Shown: positions 13,657 to 24,369 of the stretch, piece after piece
How positions within the stretch are numbered: the stretch's first letter is position 1
Layout: every line of letters starts with the position of its first letter
Position numbers and translations under genes: made by a program
NCBI GenBank assembly: GCA_027627225.1
Contig: JAPFQT010000087.1
Location: 789,001-853,000 of the forward strand
Reading direction: 5' to 3'
Source of the DNA: Congeria kusceri
Lineage: Eukaryota > Mollusca > Bivalvia > Myida > Dreissenidae
Length of the DNA stretch: 64,000 nucleotides
Notes under the pieces: model-generated
Databases searched by the model: none
What the model saw: the letters and a program-made list of their open reading frames with translations, nothing else
Told to the model about the DNA's origin: nothing

Positions 13657-14359
13657 CGTCGGCATCGTCCGCTGCTTGCCATCGGCATCGTCCGCTGCTT
13701 GTCGCCTGCATCGTCCGCTGCTTGTCGTCGGCATCGTCCGCTGCTTGTAGTCGTCATCGTCCGCTGCTTGTAGTCGGCATCGTCCGCTGCTTGTAGTCGG
13801 CATCGTCCGATGCTTATCGTCAGCATCGTCCGCTGTTTGTAGTCGGCATCGTCCGCTGTTTGTAGTCGGCATCGACCGATGCTTGTCGTCGGCATCATCC
13901 GATGCTTGTAGTCGGCATCGGCCTCTGTTTGAAGTCGGCATCGTCCGCTGCTTGTCGTCGGTATCGTTCGCTGTTTGTAGTCGGCATCGTCCGATGCTTG
14001 TAGTCGGCATCGTCCGCTGCTTGTCGTCGGTATCGTCCGCTGTTTGTAGTCGGCATCGTCCGATGCTTGTCGTCGGCATCGTCCGCTGTTTGTGGTCGGC
14101 ATCGTCTGCTGCTTGTCGTCGGTATCGTTCTCTTCTTGTCGTTGGTATCGTCCGCTGCTGGTCGCAGGAATCGTTCGCTGCTTGTCGTCGGCATCGTCGG
14201 CTGTTGATCACCGGCATCGTCGGCTGGTTAACGCCGTCATCGTCGGTTGGTTACGCCGGCATCGACCTCTGCTTGTGGTCGGCATCGTCCACTGAGTGTT
14301 GCCGGTATCGTCCGCTGATTGTCGCCGGAATCGTCCGCCTGTTGTCGCCGGAAACGCCA
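13657..14359. repeat. 23-bp minisatellite, array 2 (copy A)
   Basis: About 30 units of 23 bp close to gtccgctgcttgtcgtc plus ggcatc, degenerating toward the right end. It is almost unchanged from 26744-27446 in copy B. Frames of up to 203 codons on the minus strand reflect the repeat, not coding selection. Confidence 0.92.
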
Positions 14360-15142
14360 ATATAGTCTTCATCGAGAACACTATCATCAATATCACCACA
14401 AGTATCACCATACCAATATCATAACATAACACTATCAAGACACAATCACTATCATTACAATTATTTGTATATATATCGTTACAATCATGTTTAAAAATCT
14501 TAATCATTTTAAATTTTCAACAACAGTTATGTATATTTATAAATACAACGCATTTATACATTTAAGAATCACATGACGATGTCGTATTTTATAATCACAC
14601 AAGTTTACATTTTGAAATCCAGCAAATGTAAGCATAATTTTTTTATAAACCTTAACATGCAAACAGATGAAAAGTAACAACCCTGAATTATAGAGAAGGG
14701 ATGGGACAGAAATTTACCGTTCATGCACGTTAGGTAAGTTTGTTTCCGTTGTGTCCCTGTTGTCATTGAAAGTCTCCTGCGCATGCGCACACCAAGTGAG
14801 TGGAGGCAGCGGATGGAGCTGGTCGGCGTCGAGCTCCGATTGTCGTCTGCATCCGGCTCGCGCACGTGAAGATAATAATATAATATCATTATCTTCTAAT
14901 AAGATCTTACAATTACTTTGTAATATATATGTTAGGTAAATAAAATGGAATACTGAAAACTCATCAAGAGGACAAAAATAAAACAGAAATAAGTATCACT
15001 CACACGCAAATCAAAGCATTAAATTTCATTTCAAAACATTACAATTCATAACATAAGGTTGAATGTTTGAACACTACCATACTTGCACGTAGAGTCTGCT
15101 GTTTTCAGTTGTAGTTCTTCAATCGAGTGCGTCGAACACCTA
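14360..15142. other. Flanks around a short third 23-bp module (copy A)
   Basis: The segment after 14360 repeats the 3' flank of array 1. A degenerate 5' flank (aaatttaccgttcatgc) near 14713 precedes a short GC-rich patch (14740-14870) with one or two recognisable 23-bp units (ccgattgtcgtctgcatc). A near-perfect palindrome, gataataatat/aatatcattatc, follows at about 14870-14893. No gene seen. Confidence 0.6.
14778..14789. promoter_or_regulatory. NRF1-type palindrome in a GC-rich patch
   Basis: tgcgcatgcgca is a perfect match to the palindromic NRF-1 recognition sequence known from animals. It sits in one of the few GC-rich patches of copy A, with a cacgtg E-box about 85 bp downstream, and is identical in copy B at 27865-27876. 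No adjacent gene start is visible, so a regulatory role is only an inference. Confidence 0.25.
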
Positions 15143-15796
15143 TGTTTGTTGTCTGCATCATGGTTTGTCAGCATCGTGGTCTGTTTGTTGTCTTCATCCT
15201 AGTCTGTTTGTTGTCTGCATAATGGTCTGTCTATATCGTGGACTATCTGTTGTCTGCATCATGATCTTGTTGTCTGCATCGTGGTCTGTTTGTTGTCTGC
15301 ATCGTGGTATGTGTGTTGTTTGCATTGTGTTCTGTTGGTTGTCTGCATCGTGGTATGTTTGTTGTCTGCACGGTGGTCTGTTTTGATGTCTACAACGTGG
15401 TCTGTTTGATATCTGGCCTTGTTGTCTGCATCTAGGTCTTGTCTGCATCGTGGTCTGTTTGTTGTCAGCATTGTGGTATTGTTGTCTGCATCGTGGTCTG
15501 TTTGATTCCAGCATCGCGGTCTGTTTCTTGTCTGCATCATGGTATGTTTGTTGTCTGCATCGTGGTCTGTTTGTTGTCTACATCGTGGTTTGTTTGTTGT
15601 CTGCATCATGATATGTTTGTTGTCTGCATCGTGGTCTGGTTGTTGTCTGCACCGTTCTATGTTTGCTGTCTGCATCGTGGTCTGTTTGTTGTATGCATCG
15701 TGATCTATCTGTTGTACGCATCATGGTTTTTCTGTTGTCTGCATCGTGGTCTGTTTTTTGCCTACATCTTGATGTGTTTGTGGACAGCAGCGTTGT
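15143..15796. repeat. 23-bp minisatellite, array 3 (copy A)
   Basis: About 28 units of 23 bp close to gtggtctgtttgttgtctg plus catc. The unit has the same length as arrays 1 and 2 and shares the ttgt-tc-gcatc skeleton, so all three probably descend from one ancestral unit. Copy B (28081-28533) has lost the left part of this array together with about 150 bp of flank. Confidence 0.92.
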
Positions 15797-15951
15797 AAAA
15801 AGATTTAATGTTAATAAAACAGATAAATTTCGTCCATGTATAAAAACAACAACATTCTTTTTACACCCGATCCCGAATTTTGAGTCAAAGCTGCCATTTG
15901 TGTACACACAGTCAAGAGAAAGTGTATATTTAACGGATTAACGGATTAATA

Positions 15952-16153
15952 TAGGCCGTAGTCATAGTGGTGTTATGGATATGGTGTCCGCCTTGCGATT
16001 GGGAGATCGTGAGTTCGATCCCTTGTCAGAGGCGCTCGAATGCTTTTCTCAACATACACCAAATACTGGTTCTACCCAGAAAACGAACTCGAAAATGTCT
16101 CCATGAAACTCTGGCTTTCGACACAATCGATCTTTAATTAATACTTTTCAACG
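15952..16153 (+). mobile_element. tRNA-derived SINE with 12-bp target-site duplication (copy A)
   Basis: A tRNA-like head (about 15954-16022) contains an A-box-like gtagtcatagtggt and a clear B box, gagttcgatcc, as in RNA polymerase III internal promoters. It is followed by a body with acaccaaatactggttct and aacgaactcgaaaatgtc. Perfect 12-bp direct repeats aacggattaata flank it (15940-15951 and 16154-16165), consistent with LINE-mediated insertion. The body motif is shared with the independent copy at 43505. The partner LINE is not in the window. Confidence 0.85.
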
Positions 16154-16165
16154 AACGGATTAATA

Positions 16166-17112
16166 CATTAGACACTGAAGATTTCATACTTTCTAATAAA
16201 TTTGAGAAGTAGTGCCTTTAAGACAAATTTATACTTTTTAATGGCATGAACACGTGATTTCATTATGACTTATCTGTTGCTGGGATCCAATAGCAACCGG
16301 CCTCGTTCCCTCAATCGTTACGAAACAGGAGCACCGTCGAAGTGAGGATTGCGTCTACACGCGATCGATGAAACCTTTTAACTTGGCGGCCTGGAACCGG
16401 AAGAAAGCGTCTACAGGAGACAGATTAACATTGCGTCTTCAGAGCACGTGACATATAAAACGTAGGGTTTAAGAACAAGAAATATGTACTTTTAACTGAC
16501 AAAAGTGTATATGCTAGCAAAATTTGGCGACATATATTGCTAGATTATGTTCGAAAACTGTGCCAAGTTGTGTATATATACGTGTAGCATGATTTTCAAG
16601 ACTTCGTAAATTCAATCTGAAGTTGCAAGTACTAGTATTATACATACATGTATTATATAAGATGCACACAAAAACATTGCACTGGGCTGACACGTGACAT
16701 TCTATGTTTATCAGAATTAAATCGCTTAAGTCGTACAAATTAACACTTTAATTACCCTGTTAATAAGTTCTATTAATATCGTTTCGTACAATTTAAACTA
16801 TAGAAATATTAGACTTACAATGATATGATTAGCCAATATCGCCACGTTTGGAGTTGTGTGTTGAAGTAGTCCGCTGTGTCAGATTGTATGACATCCATAT
16901 TGCTCGGGAACAACGAACCAATGGTGCGTTCGCGCTTTTTTTTCAATAATATTTATGCGCAGTAAACAGCGCTGAATCACAATCGAAAACCCTCGATGCA
17001 AATTTTACGCCAATCATCGTGAAACAAGTGCTCATTGAAATCCACGTGTAAATCGCCCGGGGTAAATTTGTTTTGTTATAGTGAACTGGTAAAAATTAAT
17101 CGGATAAGTAAT
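16166..17112. other. Non-genic DNA with repeated gcgtctaca motifs (copy A)
   Basis: A moderately GC-rich patch (16285-16460) has gcgtctaca twice and a gcgtcttca variant. It also holds a ccaat motif (about 16287) and a cacgtg followed by catataaaa (about 16445-16460), a promoter-like arrangement with no open frame after it. The rest is AT-rich and unremarkable. Copy B (28903-29849) is essentially identical. Confidence 0.4.
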
Positions 17113-17368
17113 CCAGGGCTCGTATTTATCAAAGATTCTTATGTCATTCTTATCTTAAGTTGAAAATAAGTAAAATTTGAATTTGAGTATGAAGAACTAG
17201 GCCATGAAATATTTGCATGATAAATATGTGAACTTACCCTGAATTATATTGCATGTTTTGTTTCGAAATATTTAAACCTCGTATTAATTGTCAGAAAATC
17301 TAAGTATAAAATTAGAGAAGACTTTTCTTTATTTTTGGTCTAAGATACTTTTTGAATACGAGCCCTGG
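17113..17368. mobile_element. MITE-like element with ccagggctcg termini (copy A)
   Basis: The left end, ccagggctcgtatttat, and the right end, the reverse complement of ccagggctcgtattcaa, form terminal inverted repeats of about 16-20 bp around 256 bp of AT-rich non-coding DNA. Diverged relatives occur at 36064-36424, 42366-42847 and 42889-43105, sharing internal text such as cattcttaac and aaaataagtcaaa. No transposase is encoded, and I could not define a target-site duplication. Confidence 0.75.
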
Positions 17369-18181
17369 GGCGTAACAAAACATGCTGCCTTTGCACGTTT
17401 CGCTTACAAAGCAAAATACATAAAACATTAGAATCATCACCGTCAGGACAACATAGTATCCTTTATCGGCGTGAAAATGTTTAAAATATAATTACAGTTT
17501 AGAATTATAACTAAATTCACTTATGTTTTTGAGCGTGTAGTAAAATGTGTCAAGTTACGCCCACGATTACGTGTAAATCATAGCACCACTTAATGATTGC
17601 AAATTAAAGTTGAAATCAGCGGGAGACCTTCGACTTTTAATAGACAGTTCACACATAATTTTCCGACTTAATAATGATAATTGATTATCTGTCTGTGTAA
17701 TTTCAAAACGAAAATTGTCGAGCGATGCATACTATCAACAATGTGTTGGTCCACATATTAACGACTTATGATTACTATTATTATGATGATAATACATATT
17801 TTATTACGAAACATTCTAGTTTTCCAGAAAGAAAGAAGTAAAGCAAGCATAGCTTATTCTGCAATAACTCCTTTTTTAGGATTATAAAGTTTAAAAAAAA
17901 GAAAATAAACAACTTATAGAAGAAAAGTTCGACAATTACAACTTTCGTTCAGTTTTACTGTACTTCGCATTGTAAAAGTAGAATTTAATACCAGTTCATG
18001 TCAGATCGAAATAATTATCGCATTATCGTTGTTTATTTGGAAATAAACAACAATTTGTCCTTTTGGTGCTTATAAACTATTTTTAATCAAAAATTATTTC
18101 TTAAAATAACGATAAAAATAGGTCGAAATTAATGTATTTCGTTTTATGTTTTATCAAAGTGGTGTTATAATATAGATTTGT
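17369..18181. other. AT-rich DNA with a truncated foldback-element fragment (copy A)
   Basis: At about 17990-18110 a partial copy of the three-hairpin family is visible: left text atgtcagatcgaaataat, then one hairpin, cgttgtttatttggaaat with aaacaac. The middle and right hairpins are missing. Nothing else is recognisable. Confidence 0.55.
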
Positions 18182-18243
18182 ATTGGTTGATGAATGACGT
18201 CACTGTAAAGCGGTGGCCGCGTGGGAACGTCTGAATGACGTAA
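18182..18243. promoter_or_regulatory. CRE/CCAAT-like motif cluster at the duplication edge (copy A)
   Basis: An inverted CCAAT box (attgg, 18182), a perfect CRE palindrome tgacgtca (18195-18202) and a second CRE-like tgacgtaa (18236-18243) lie within 62 bp, in a locally GC-rich stretch. The same cluster is in copy B at 30919-30980. It lies about 100 bp inside the right boundary of the duplication. I see no gene start that it clearly serves. Confidence 0.3.
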
Positions 18244-18313
18244 CTATCAGAGGTAACGCGCGATTATGACCAGAACATATAATAGCAAAATGTTTTTACA
18301 ACATATTGCACAT

Positions 18314-18557
18314 TTTATTTTGTCAAATCATTTAAGATCAATAAACATAGAAAATGAATTCAATAACGCTTAATAAATGAAACAATTACATTGATATTTT
18401 TACAATGGAACAAACCATTAAATTCCTATGGAGGTCAGGACAAAGCATATCTGGCGTAAGGTTGAAAGTTGTCGACAACTATTCCTGTAGTCACTCTGGG
18501 AATCTATAACAAACTGAGAAGTCCAGTCATGAGCATGGCTCTTTAAAGAATGTCGTC
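18314..18557 (-). other. Possible minus-strand 3' exon with poly(A) signal
   Basis: Read on the minus strand, an open stretch with relatively high GC ends at a stop at 18418-18420. An aataaa signal follows about 100 bp downstream (18314-18319), inside the duplicated segment. The frame includes residues such as HDWTSQFVIDSQSDY. It opens after a stop near 18555, and a splice acceptor at ttctttaaag is possible. The coding part is about 45 codons and I do not recognise it. It could be chance or an interspersed repeat. Confidence 0.15.
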
Positions 18558-18650
18558 ACAACAAATCACTATCATAAATGAGGGTCTCACATTGACTGTT
18601 GTTCAGTGAGCTTTTATAGAATTTATAATACATAATTTAGGCAATACTTA

Positions 18651-18994
18651 AAAAATTGATTGTTTGCGGTTGCGTGACCCAACATTTTGGAGGTGGGTAG
18701 GTATGTAGTATTTTTTCTTTCTGTCTGATAAGATATAATACTCAATGCAATAATGAAGTGTCATATCATGCAATACCAGGTACTAAATGTGGAACTACAT
18801 TGGCAAACAATATTTACAAATGCCATTTAAATAATTCAAGGTAAACATACAAAGCCATGAAATCCAATTAAGGTATATTGAAAAGATTGCATTTAGTGGA
18901 AAGAAAAATATATACCGAAATAGGTAAACAAAAAAATCAGCAGAGAGCAAAAGAATGATGGGTCAGTCACACAACTGCAAACAATCAATTTTTT
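18651..18994. mobile_element. Inverted-repeat element in the A-B spacer
   Basis: The left end, aaaaattgattgtttgcggt, and the right end, whose reverse complement reads aattgattgtttgcagttgt, form terminal inverted repeats of about 25-30 bp with a few mismatches. They enclose about 290 bp of non-coding DNA. It is absent from copy B and lies in the spacer. The structure fits a MITE; the family is not identified. Confidence 0.65.
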
Positions 18995-19021
18995 GTGTAT
19001 GGCCTTAGCTGAGTAAATAAA

Positions 19022-19590
19022 CAAGAGCTGTCTCAGGACAGTGCGCTTGACTATTCATACCTTGTCAGAGTTATGGGCCTTGGTCTGTGACATTACATAA
19101 AGTGCCTGAAGACATGTATGAATTTTCAACTGAATATCTGTACTTATTACTAGTTACAAAGATATGTACTTGCACGCAAACTTTAACCTGAATATTTCTA
19201 AGTACAACAAGGGGCAAAATTCTGCTAGAACGCGGATCAAAGTTATGGACCTGGGTTCAATGACCTTATATAATGACCCTGAAGGCATGTGTGAGTTTTT
19301 ATTGAATATCTGTAGTAGATATAGAGATATGAACTTGCTGCATGCAAACCTTAACCTGAATTTCTAAGTACAAAAAAGGGCATAATTCTGCTAAGTTGCA
19401 GGTCAGAGTTATGGGCCTTGGCCAGTGACATCCGTAATGACTTCGAAGACGTGTAAAGTTTCAATTAAATATCTGTAGTAGTTACAGAGGTATGAACTTG
19501 CTGCACGCAAGCCTTAACCAGAGCATTACGCCGACACCAACAAACAGCAGTGCAGAATAGCTTGGACTATTCAGTGAATAGTCGAGCTAG
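19022..19590 (+). mobile_element. Hairpin-ended non-autonomous element with internal ~165-bp repeats
   Basis: The left end (caagagctgtctcaggacag) can fold on itself. The right end has a perfect 19-bp palindrome gactattcagtgaatagtc (19565-19583) followed by gagctag. Between them are about three diverged ~165-bp units, each with tatgggcc or tatggacc, tgaatatctgta and cttaacc, plus the phrase attacgccgacacc. A 3' hairpin followed by CTAG recalls Helitron-type termini, and internal tandem units recall bivalve pearl or Helentron-associated elements. That classification is an inference. An 83-residue-or-shorter frame inside is incidental. Confidence 0.6.
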
Positions 19591-19987
19591 AAATATATCT
19601 GAAGTGTTGTGATAAACCCAGGCTTATAATCATCAGATGTTATCTCAAAAATACTTTGATTGATTATTGCATGTATTCTTCAGTGATTATTACTCTGCCA
19701 CAACCATGCTATGTAAAGATTATATATTCGTCTAATTCCGTGATGTTGTATAAGTGTTCGCATTGTCATGTTTCTTCTCTCTTTTATTTACCTTCCGTGC
19801 CGATGTCTCCAGGGAAAGCACATCAGAAATAAATCCTTATCTTTTGTCATGAAATGTAGAACTACGTTACATTTCCAATTGTAGAAAGAAAACGCAATCA
19901 TATTGATTTTGAAATTGATATCGGACTGCCTTCAGATAGAAAACGCAGAATGTCCAGCTTAACAAGTTTGATATCATTCTAAGCCGG
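19591..19987. other. Unique spacer before copy B
   Basis: No gene or repeat recognised. The transition to copy B follows ctaagccgg at 19987, with no obvious element or inverted repeat at the junction. Confidence 0.5.
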
Positions 19988-22900
19988 TAATAATTTCCGT
20001 ATAGTGAAAACATCGTTTTACTGTGTTGAATTTACATAATTAACGTAAGAAATATGCAAAGAAAAATGAAAATGATCTTTTCACCTATCCAAACTTAAAA
20101 TCGTCCGGAGGAAGTGGCCTACAGCAAGTCACAAACAGCAAGTCACACTTGAGACCCAGGTGTGAACAGCGCCGTTGTGCGGGAACAGTCTCAATTAATA
20201 ATCTAAAGTTTAAAATAAGCATTGAAGAGTAATTCCCGTACTTGAAATTGAATTTTAAAGTTATGGAAGTTCACAACGATAATAATTAGATCTACATGTA
20301 TGAAAACTGCAATAACATCCACTTTTCTTGATTATTTTAGACGTTATCTGCAAACGCCCACGCCATGACCGATTTGCCTCGAAAAACAGTTACGGTTGGC
20401 GGTAAAAAAACAGGGTCGGACGGGTAACCTGAAACAAACCTAATTTTTACTTAGGCCTCATGTACAGTTTTGCATTAACTTTTCAAGGAAGATTGCAAAT
20501 GTGTCAATGAACAATGATTTGATTGTGGTGGTGATCTGGAGCACTGTATGGATACAGGAATTTTTTTAAGGAATCCTTATTAATAAAAAAATTGCCAAAT
20601 TATTCTGTGTAACTCATAAGTTGCATACCATATGGGGGAATGAGCCGTCTTGGTGGAGGTCTGCGAGTGTCTTTTGTTGTTTCTGCATTTTGGTTTCCTC
20701 TATTTACATGTGTAGATTCAAGTAGTTGAAGATTTTCACGCTTGTAGTCCAAGATTGCTTGAAAACGATGAATATGAACAGTGTATTTATTAAATATTAT
20801 ATGCATCCAATATATTATATTGCCTATCAACTCTTTCAATATGGTTTGCATGGTCTAACTATATCACGGTGCAGAATGCTGTTAAATAAACTTATTAGAC
20901 ACTAGGAATGGTACTCCTATAAATACGAGTTTGGTATTGTTTTTCAAAAATATTTTGCCTGCATTTTTAATGTTTTTCATATTTATTTTTTTTAAATACC
21001 AATCTTACCTGGTTAAATGTCAGTATCCAATAGCATTTGCAATTTTACAACTCAAATATTTATACTATAGAAACAGTTTTCACAATAATTTTTTTTGAAG
21101 GACTTGCCCATTCGGGCATTGGCCATGCAACCTCAACTTGCCCGAATAATAATGCTAACTGCGACAAACTATGTTATTTCAGCATGTAAAAGTAGCGACA
21201 GAAATTTGATTGCGGCAATATGTACTTCTCTAGCAAATTGTTCTATTAAAGATATGGTCTTTCATCGGTCTGTGACTCGTATATTAGCAACGGTATAGCA
21301 TTACTTGTAAGCCTCTGGTTCCCAATATTTAGCTTCTTTTTATATGGGCAATATTGTCTAGTTAAAGCGAATTTAGCCCTATGTAAAAAGTAACACTCAA
21401 TTTGTTGCATGTCTTACTAATTAGATTTTGGACTATGTGGTTAAGGTCATCAGATTCTATTCATTTATTGGGAATTTTTGCCCACATCAAGTTACTCAAA
21501 TCCATATTTACCAAGGGCCGAACAAGTAGTGCTACCGCGAGTAATTCAGAGCCAGGTTCAAGTAAATTGCTCTGCATCCAAGATCTAGTGCCTGTTGTTA
21601 GACTTTCTTGTTCTGGTCACTTCAAGTACTGTATTGTAAAATTGACGAATACTGTGTTTCGAGTTTCAATTATTAAAAATTCATGTCAACTCTGTTTCTC
21701 GGTGTCATTCGTTTCAATATTGTATATGAACATAAAATAAATCAATAGTTACCTTTGTCACGTCCTAATAAATTACTAAATCCATTTATGAACTGTAAGC
21801 GTAACATATGTGTTGACATTCCACCATTTTACCGGAAGTTGCAGTTCAATGTGATCCTATAACTGCTCCATCCCAAGAAAAAATGGTCTAAAGACCATTC
21901 GGTTCAGATATTCATTAAACATCAAACATACGCCGTCGTCTTCGACAAAATTCATATTTTTTGTTTTAATTCTATTATGGTGGACATGATAAATATTATA
22001 ACAAAATATAATACAACAATAAACACAACGTTTCTTAGTTTTTCTGTTTAATTATTATATAATATGCATAATATAATAACTATTTTATAGTATAAGCTTA
22101 CCATGTCATATGGATGTTTCAAATCAAAACACATTGATGTATATGTAGATCTACAAGTGGAAAAAATAACTAATACTGGAAGCAATCTAAAACTAATTGT
22201 GTTAACATAAATAAATAGCATCAACCACTTGTGTAAAGTCAGCAAAATATTAACGAAACATCCAATATTAACTGAAAAAATAGTACCGTTTTTTATTGTA
22301 TTTTTTATAAACCTAACACAGAAATGTATGAACATATTATACACGTTTCATAGAATCCAGTGGAAAAGTAGATTCTATCTAAGGCCATACAAATTTGATT
22401 CTATGTTTAGCTAGCGCCCCATGACATTTCGAAACCTACCAACCAGGCAGGAAACGAGTAGATAAAAAAATCTTTCACAACTTATTCATGACCGTGGTAC
22501 AAACTTAAGCAAATGTTAACTTGCAAAACGGTAATATATCATCTTCATTTTGGGAACCTACAGTATTTTAACTGTGTAAATTTACTAGTTCCATGTTTTT
22601 ACAAATATTAGTAAAACACTTCTTTTTTTCCAAATTGTCTTTTTTTTCATTCAGGCATTCGACAACGTACAAGCCCGATGACGTTAAACAAAGAATAAAA
22701 TTGTTATGGCCTAACAATGAAAGCAATTAAAACAAAAATTGTACTAACAAACGTATACAATTTTCACTTTTTCTTCTATTAAGTAAAATAACATTCGGAG
22801 AGCGCAGACCTGTCCCAAGATAACAATGGAACTGTTCAGTGATAGGTTAACTCCATTATCCAATGTCTCATTAAAAATATCCTGGATCCTATCTGATTGA

Positions 22901-23637
22901 CGAAAAGACAATTTTCCCACGTTTGGTCACATATTCCAAAAATAAAACAATAGTGTTTATAAAGGAGCGAAATAACACTAAGGACATAGACATGTACTGT
23001 ATATACTAGTACCGTTTCTTTAATGAGTAATTAGCAGTTGAAATTGACAAAATATTAAGCGTTTGTAACGCTCTACGATAGAATAATTTTGAGTGTTTGT
23101 TGTTTTCGTGACAACACATGGATCACTTACATAAAAGTAAAAAATGCAGTGGCAGCGACTTTTTTTCTTTTCTTAATTTTAATTTTTAGTTCCGATGTGT
23201 AAATCTGTCAATCTAAGGTATTTAATGGCATACTTTAAAAAATGCAAAAATCTGTGAACAAGCCACTTTAACCTTCCAAGAAACTTGCATTCAAATCCAT
23301 CATAACTTTTTGCGTAAGGTTATGTTTAAAAACTAAGATATAGACAGACAAACAAACAAAAGCCAGCAACAACTTTACCAACTTGGCAGAGTTAAAATAA
23401 AAGTTTGGGTGAAGTTTACAAACTTAACCTATAAAAGAAACTATCAAATTAATCATCTAAAGCATTGATAAAGTAACAATAAAATCAATGAATGTCCGAA
23501 ATTCTTTTAAGAAAAGTAAAACAATCAACACCATTATAACAAGTTCTACCAGCATCAACAACAGTAGCAACAACACAAGTCATTTTAGTTGTACCTTCAT
23601 GTGTAGTGTTTGTAATTGTGGTGTTAATGTTAATTGA
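19988..23637. other. AT-rich DNA without a supportable gene (copy B, left)
   Basis: Counterpart of 1-3655. Relative to A it has scattered substitutions and short indels, for example a 13-bp deletion near 21043 and small insertions near 23241 and 22147. No frame is better conserved than its surroundings. Confidence 0.6.
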
Positions 23638-24002
23638 TATTAGTAATAGTTGTAATAGTAGTAGTAAATGCAAAAGCAGGAGTAGCAATAGAAGCAGAGT
23701 AAGGAGCAGAAACAATAGCAGCAACAGCGGCAAGAGTACCAGCAGCAGCTGTATAGTTAGTAGTAGTATTAATAGCTGTACGAGCAACAGCAAAAGTAGC
23801 AGCAGCAGCTCCAGCAGTAGATGCAATAGCAGCAACAGTAGATGTCACATCAACAGCAGCAGCAGTTGTAACAGTAGTGGCAGCTGCAACAGTGGTAGCA
23901 GTTGTAACAGCAGCAGCAGTAGCAGCAACAGTAGCAGTAGTAGCTGCTGCAGCAGTAGTAGCACAAGTAGTTGCTGAGGTAGTAGGCGTAGCAGCAGCTG
24001 TA
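23638..24002. repeat. Compound AGC/AGT/AAC triplet tract (copy B)
   Basis: Counterpart of 3656-4020, nearly identical and of the same length. Confidence 0.85.
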
Positions 24003-24369
24003 GCAATTGAAAAAATCTATATTTTATTTGATTAATAAAACTACATTTATTTTTTTTTGAAATTTTATTTTCATTTAATTTCATGTGTTAGTTTTTTATG
24101 TAATGTTACATATTGACGTACTACTGATTTTAACCATTTAAAAGTCTTTTTCTCGGCATACAAGGCTAGCCAGACCAGAGGCACCGTCTACCCTACACTA
24201 CCCTACACAACACTAACCACACCTCTCTCCCAAGTCTTCCCTCACTCTCACAGCAACTACTCGGGCCATCTGGTCTCCTTGTTTAGCCTACCCTAGTTTT
24301 ATATTGTTATTACTTTAATTATTAGTTTTTTAAGTATTCATTGTTTATTTATTTATTTATTTTGTAAAT

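Larger units (their letters stand above)
1..18337. repeat. Large direct duplication, copy A
   Basis: Base 1 aligns with base 19988, and the match continues to 18337 (aligned with 31074), where the two copies diverge after the shared motif catttaaga. The window starts inside or exactly at the left edge of this copy, so its true left boundary is unknown. Compared with copy B it carries 115 extra 60-bp units and 350 bp more around 15 kb. By eye, the left part (1 to about 13.5 kb) differs from B at roughly 1-2 percent of bases plus small indels. The right part (13.5 to 18.3 kb) differs at only about half a dozen positions outside the 350-bp indel. Confidence 0.95.

Noticed and set aside
13606..14365. 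Arg/Asp-rich and Ser/Cys-rich proteins of 99 to 203 codons in the 23-bp arrays, and their copies near 26.7-27.4 kb
   Set aside because: The same repeat gives similar peptides in several frames on both strands, as expected from a 23-bp unit. A one-base insertion in the related array 1 shows no frame constraint.
15952..16025. A functional tRNA gene
   Set aside because: The tRNA-like head cannot form a proper acceptor stem, continues into a SINE body, and is flanked by target-site duplications.
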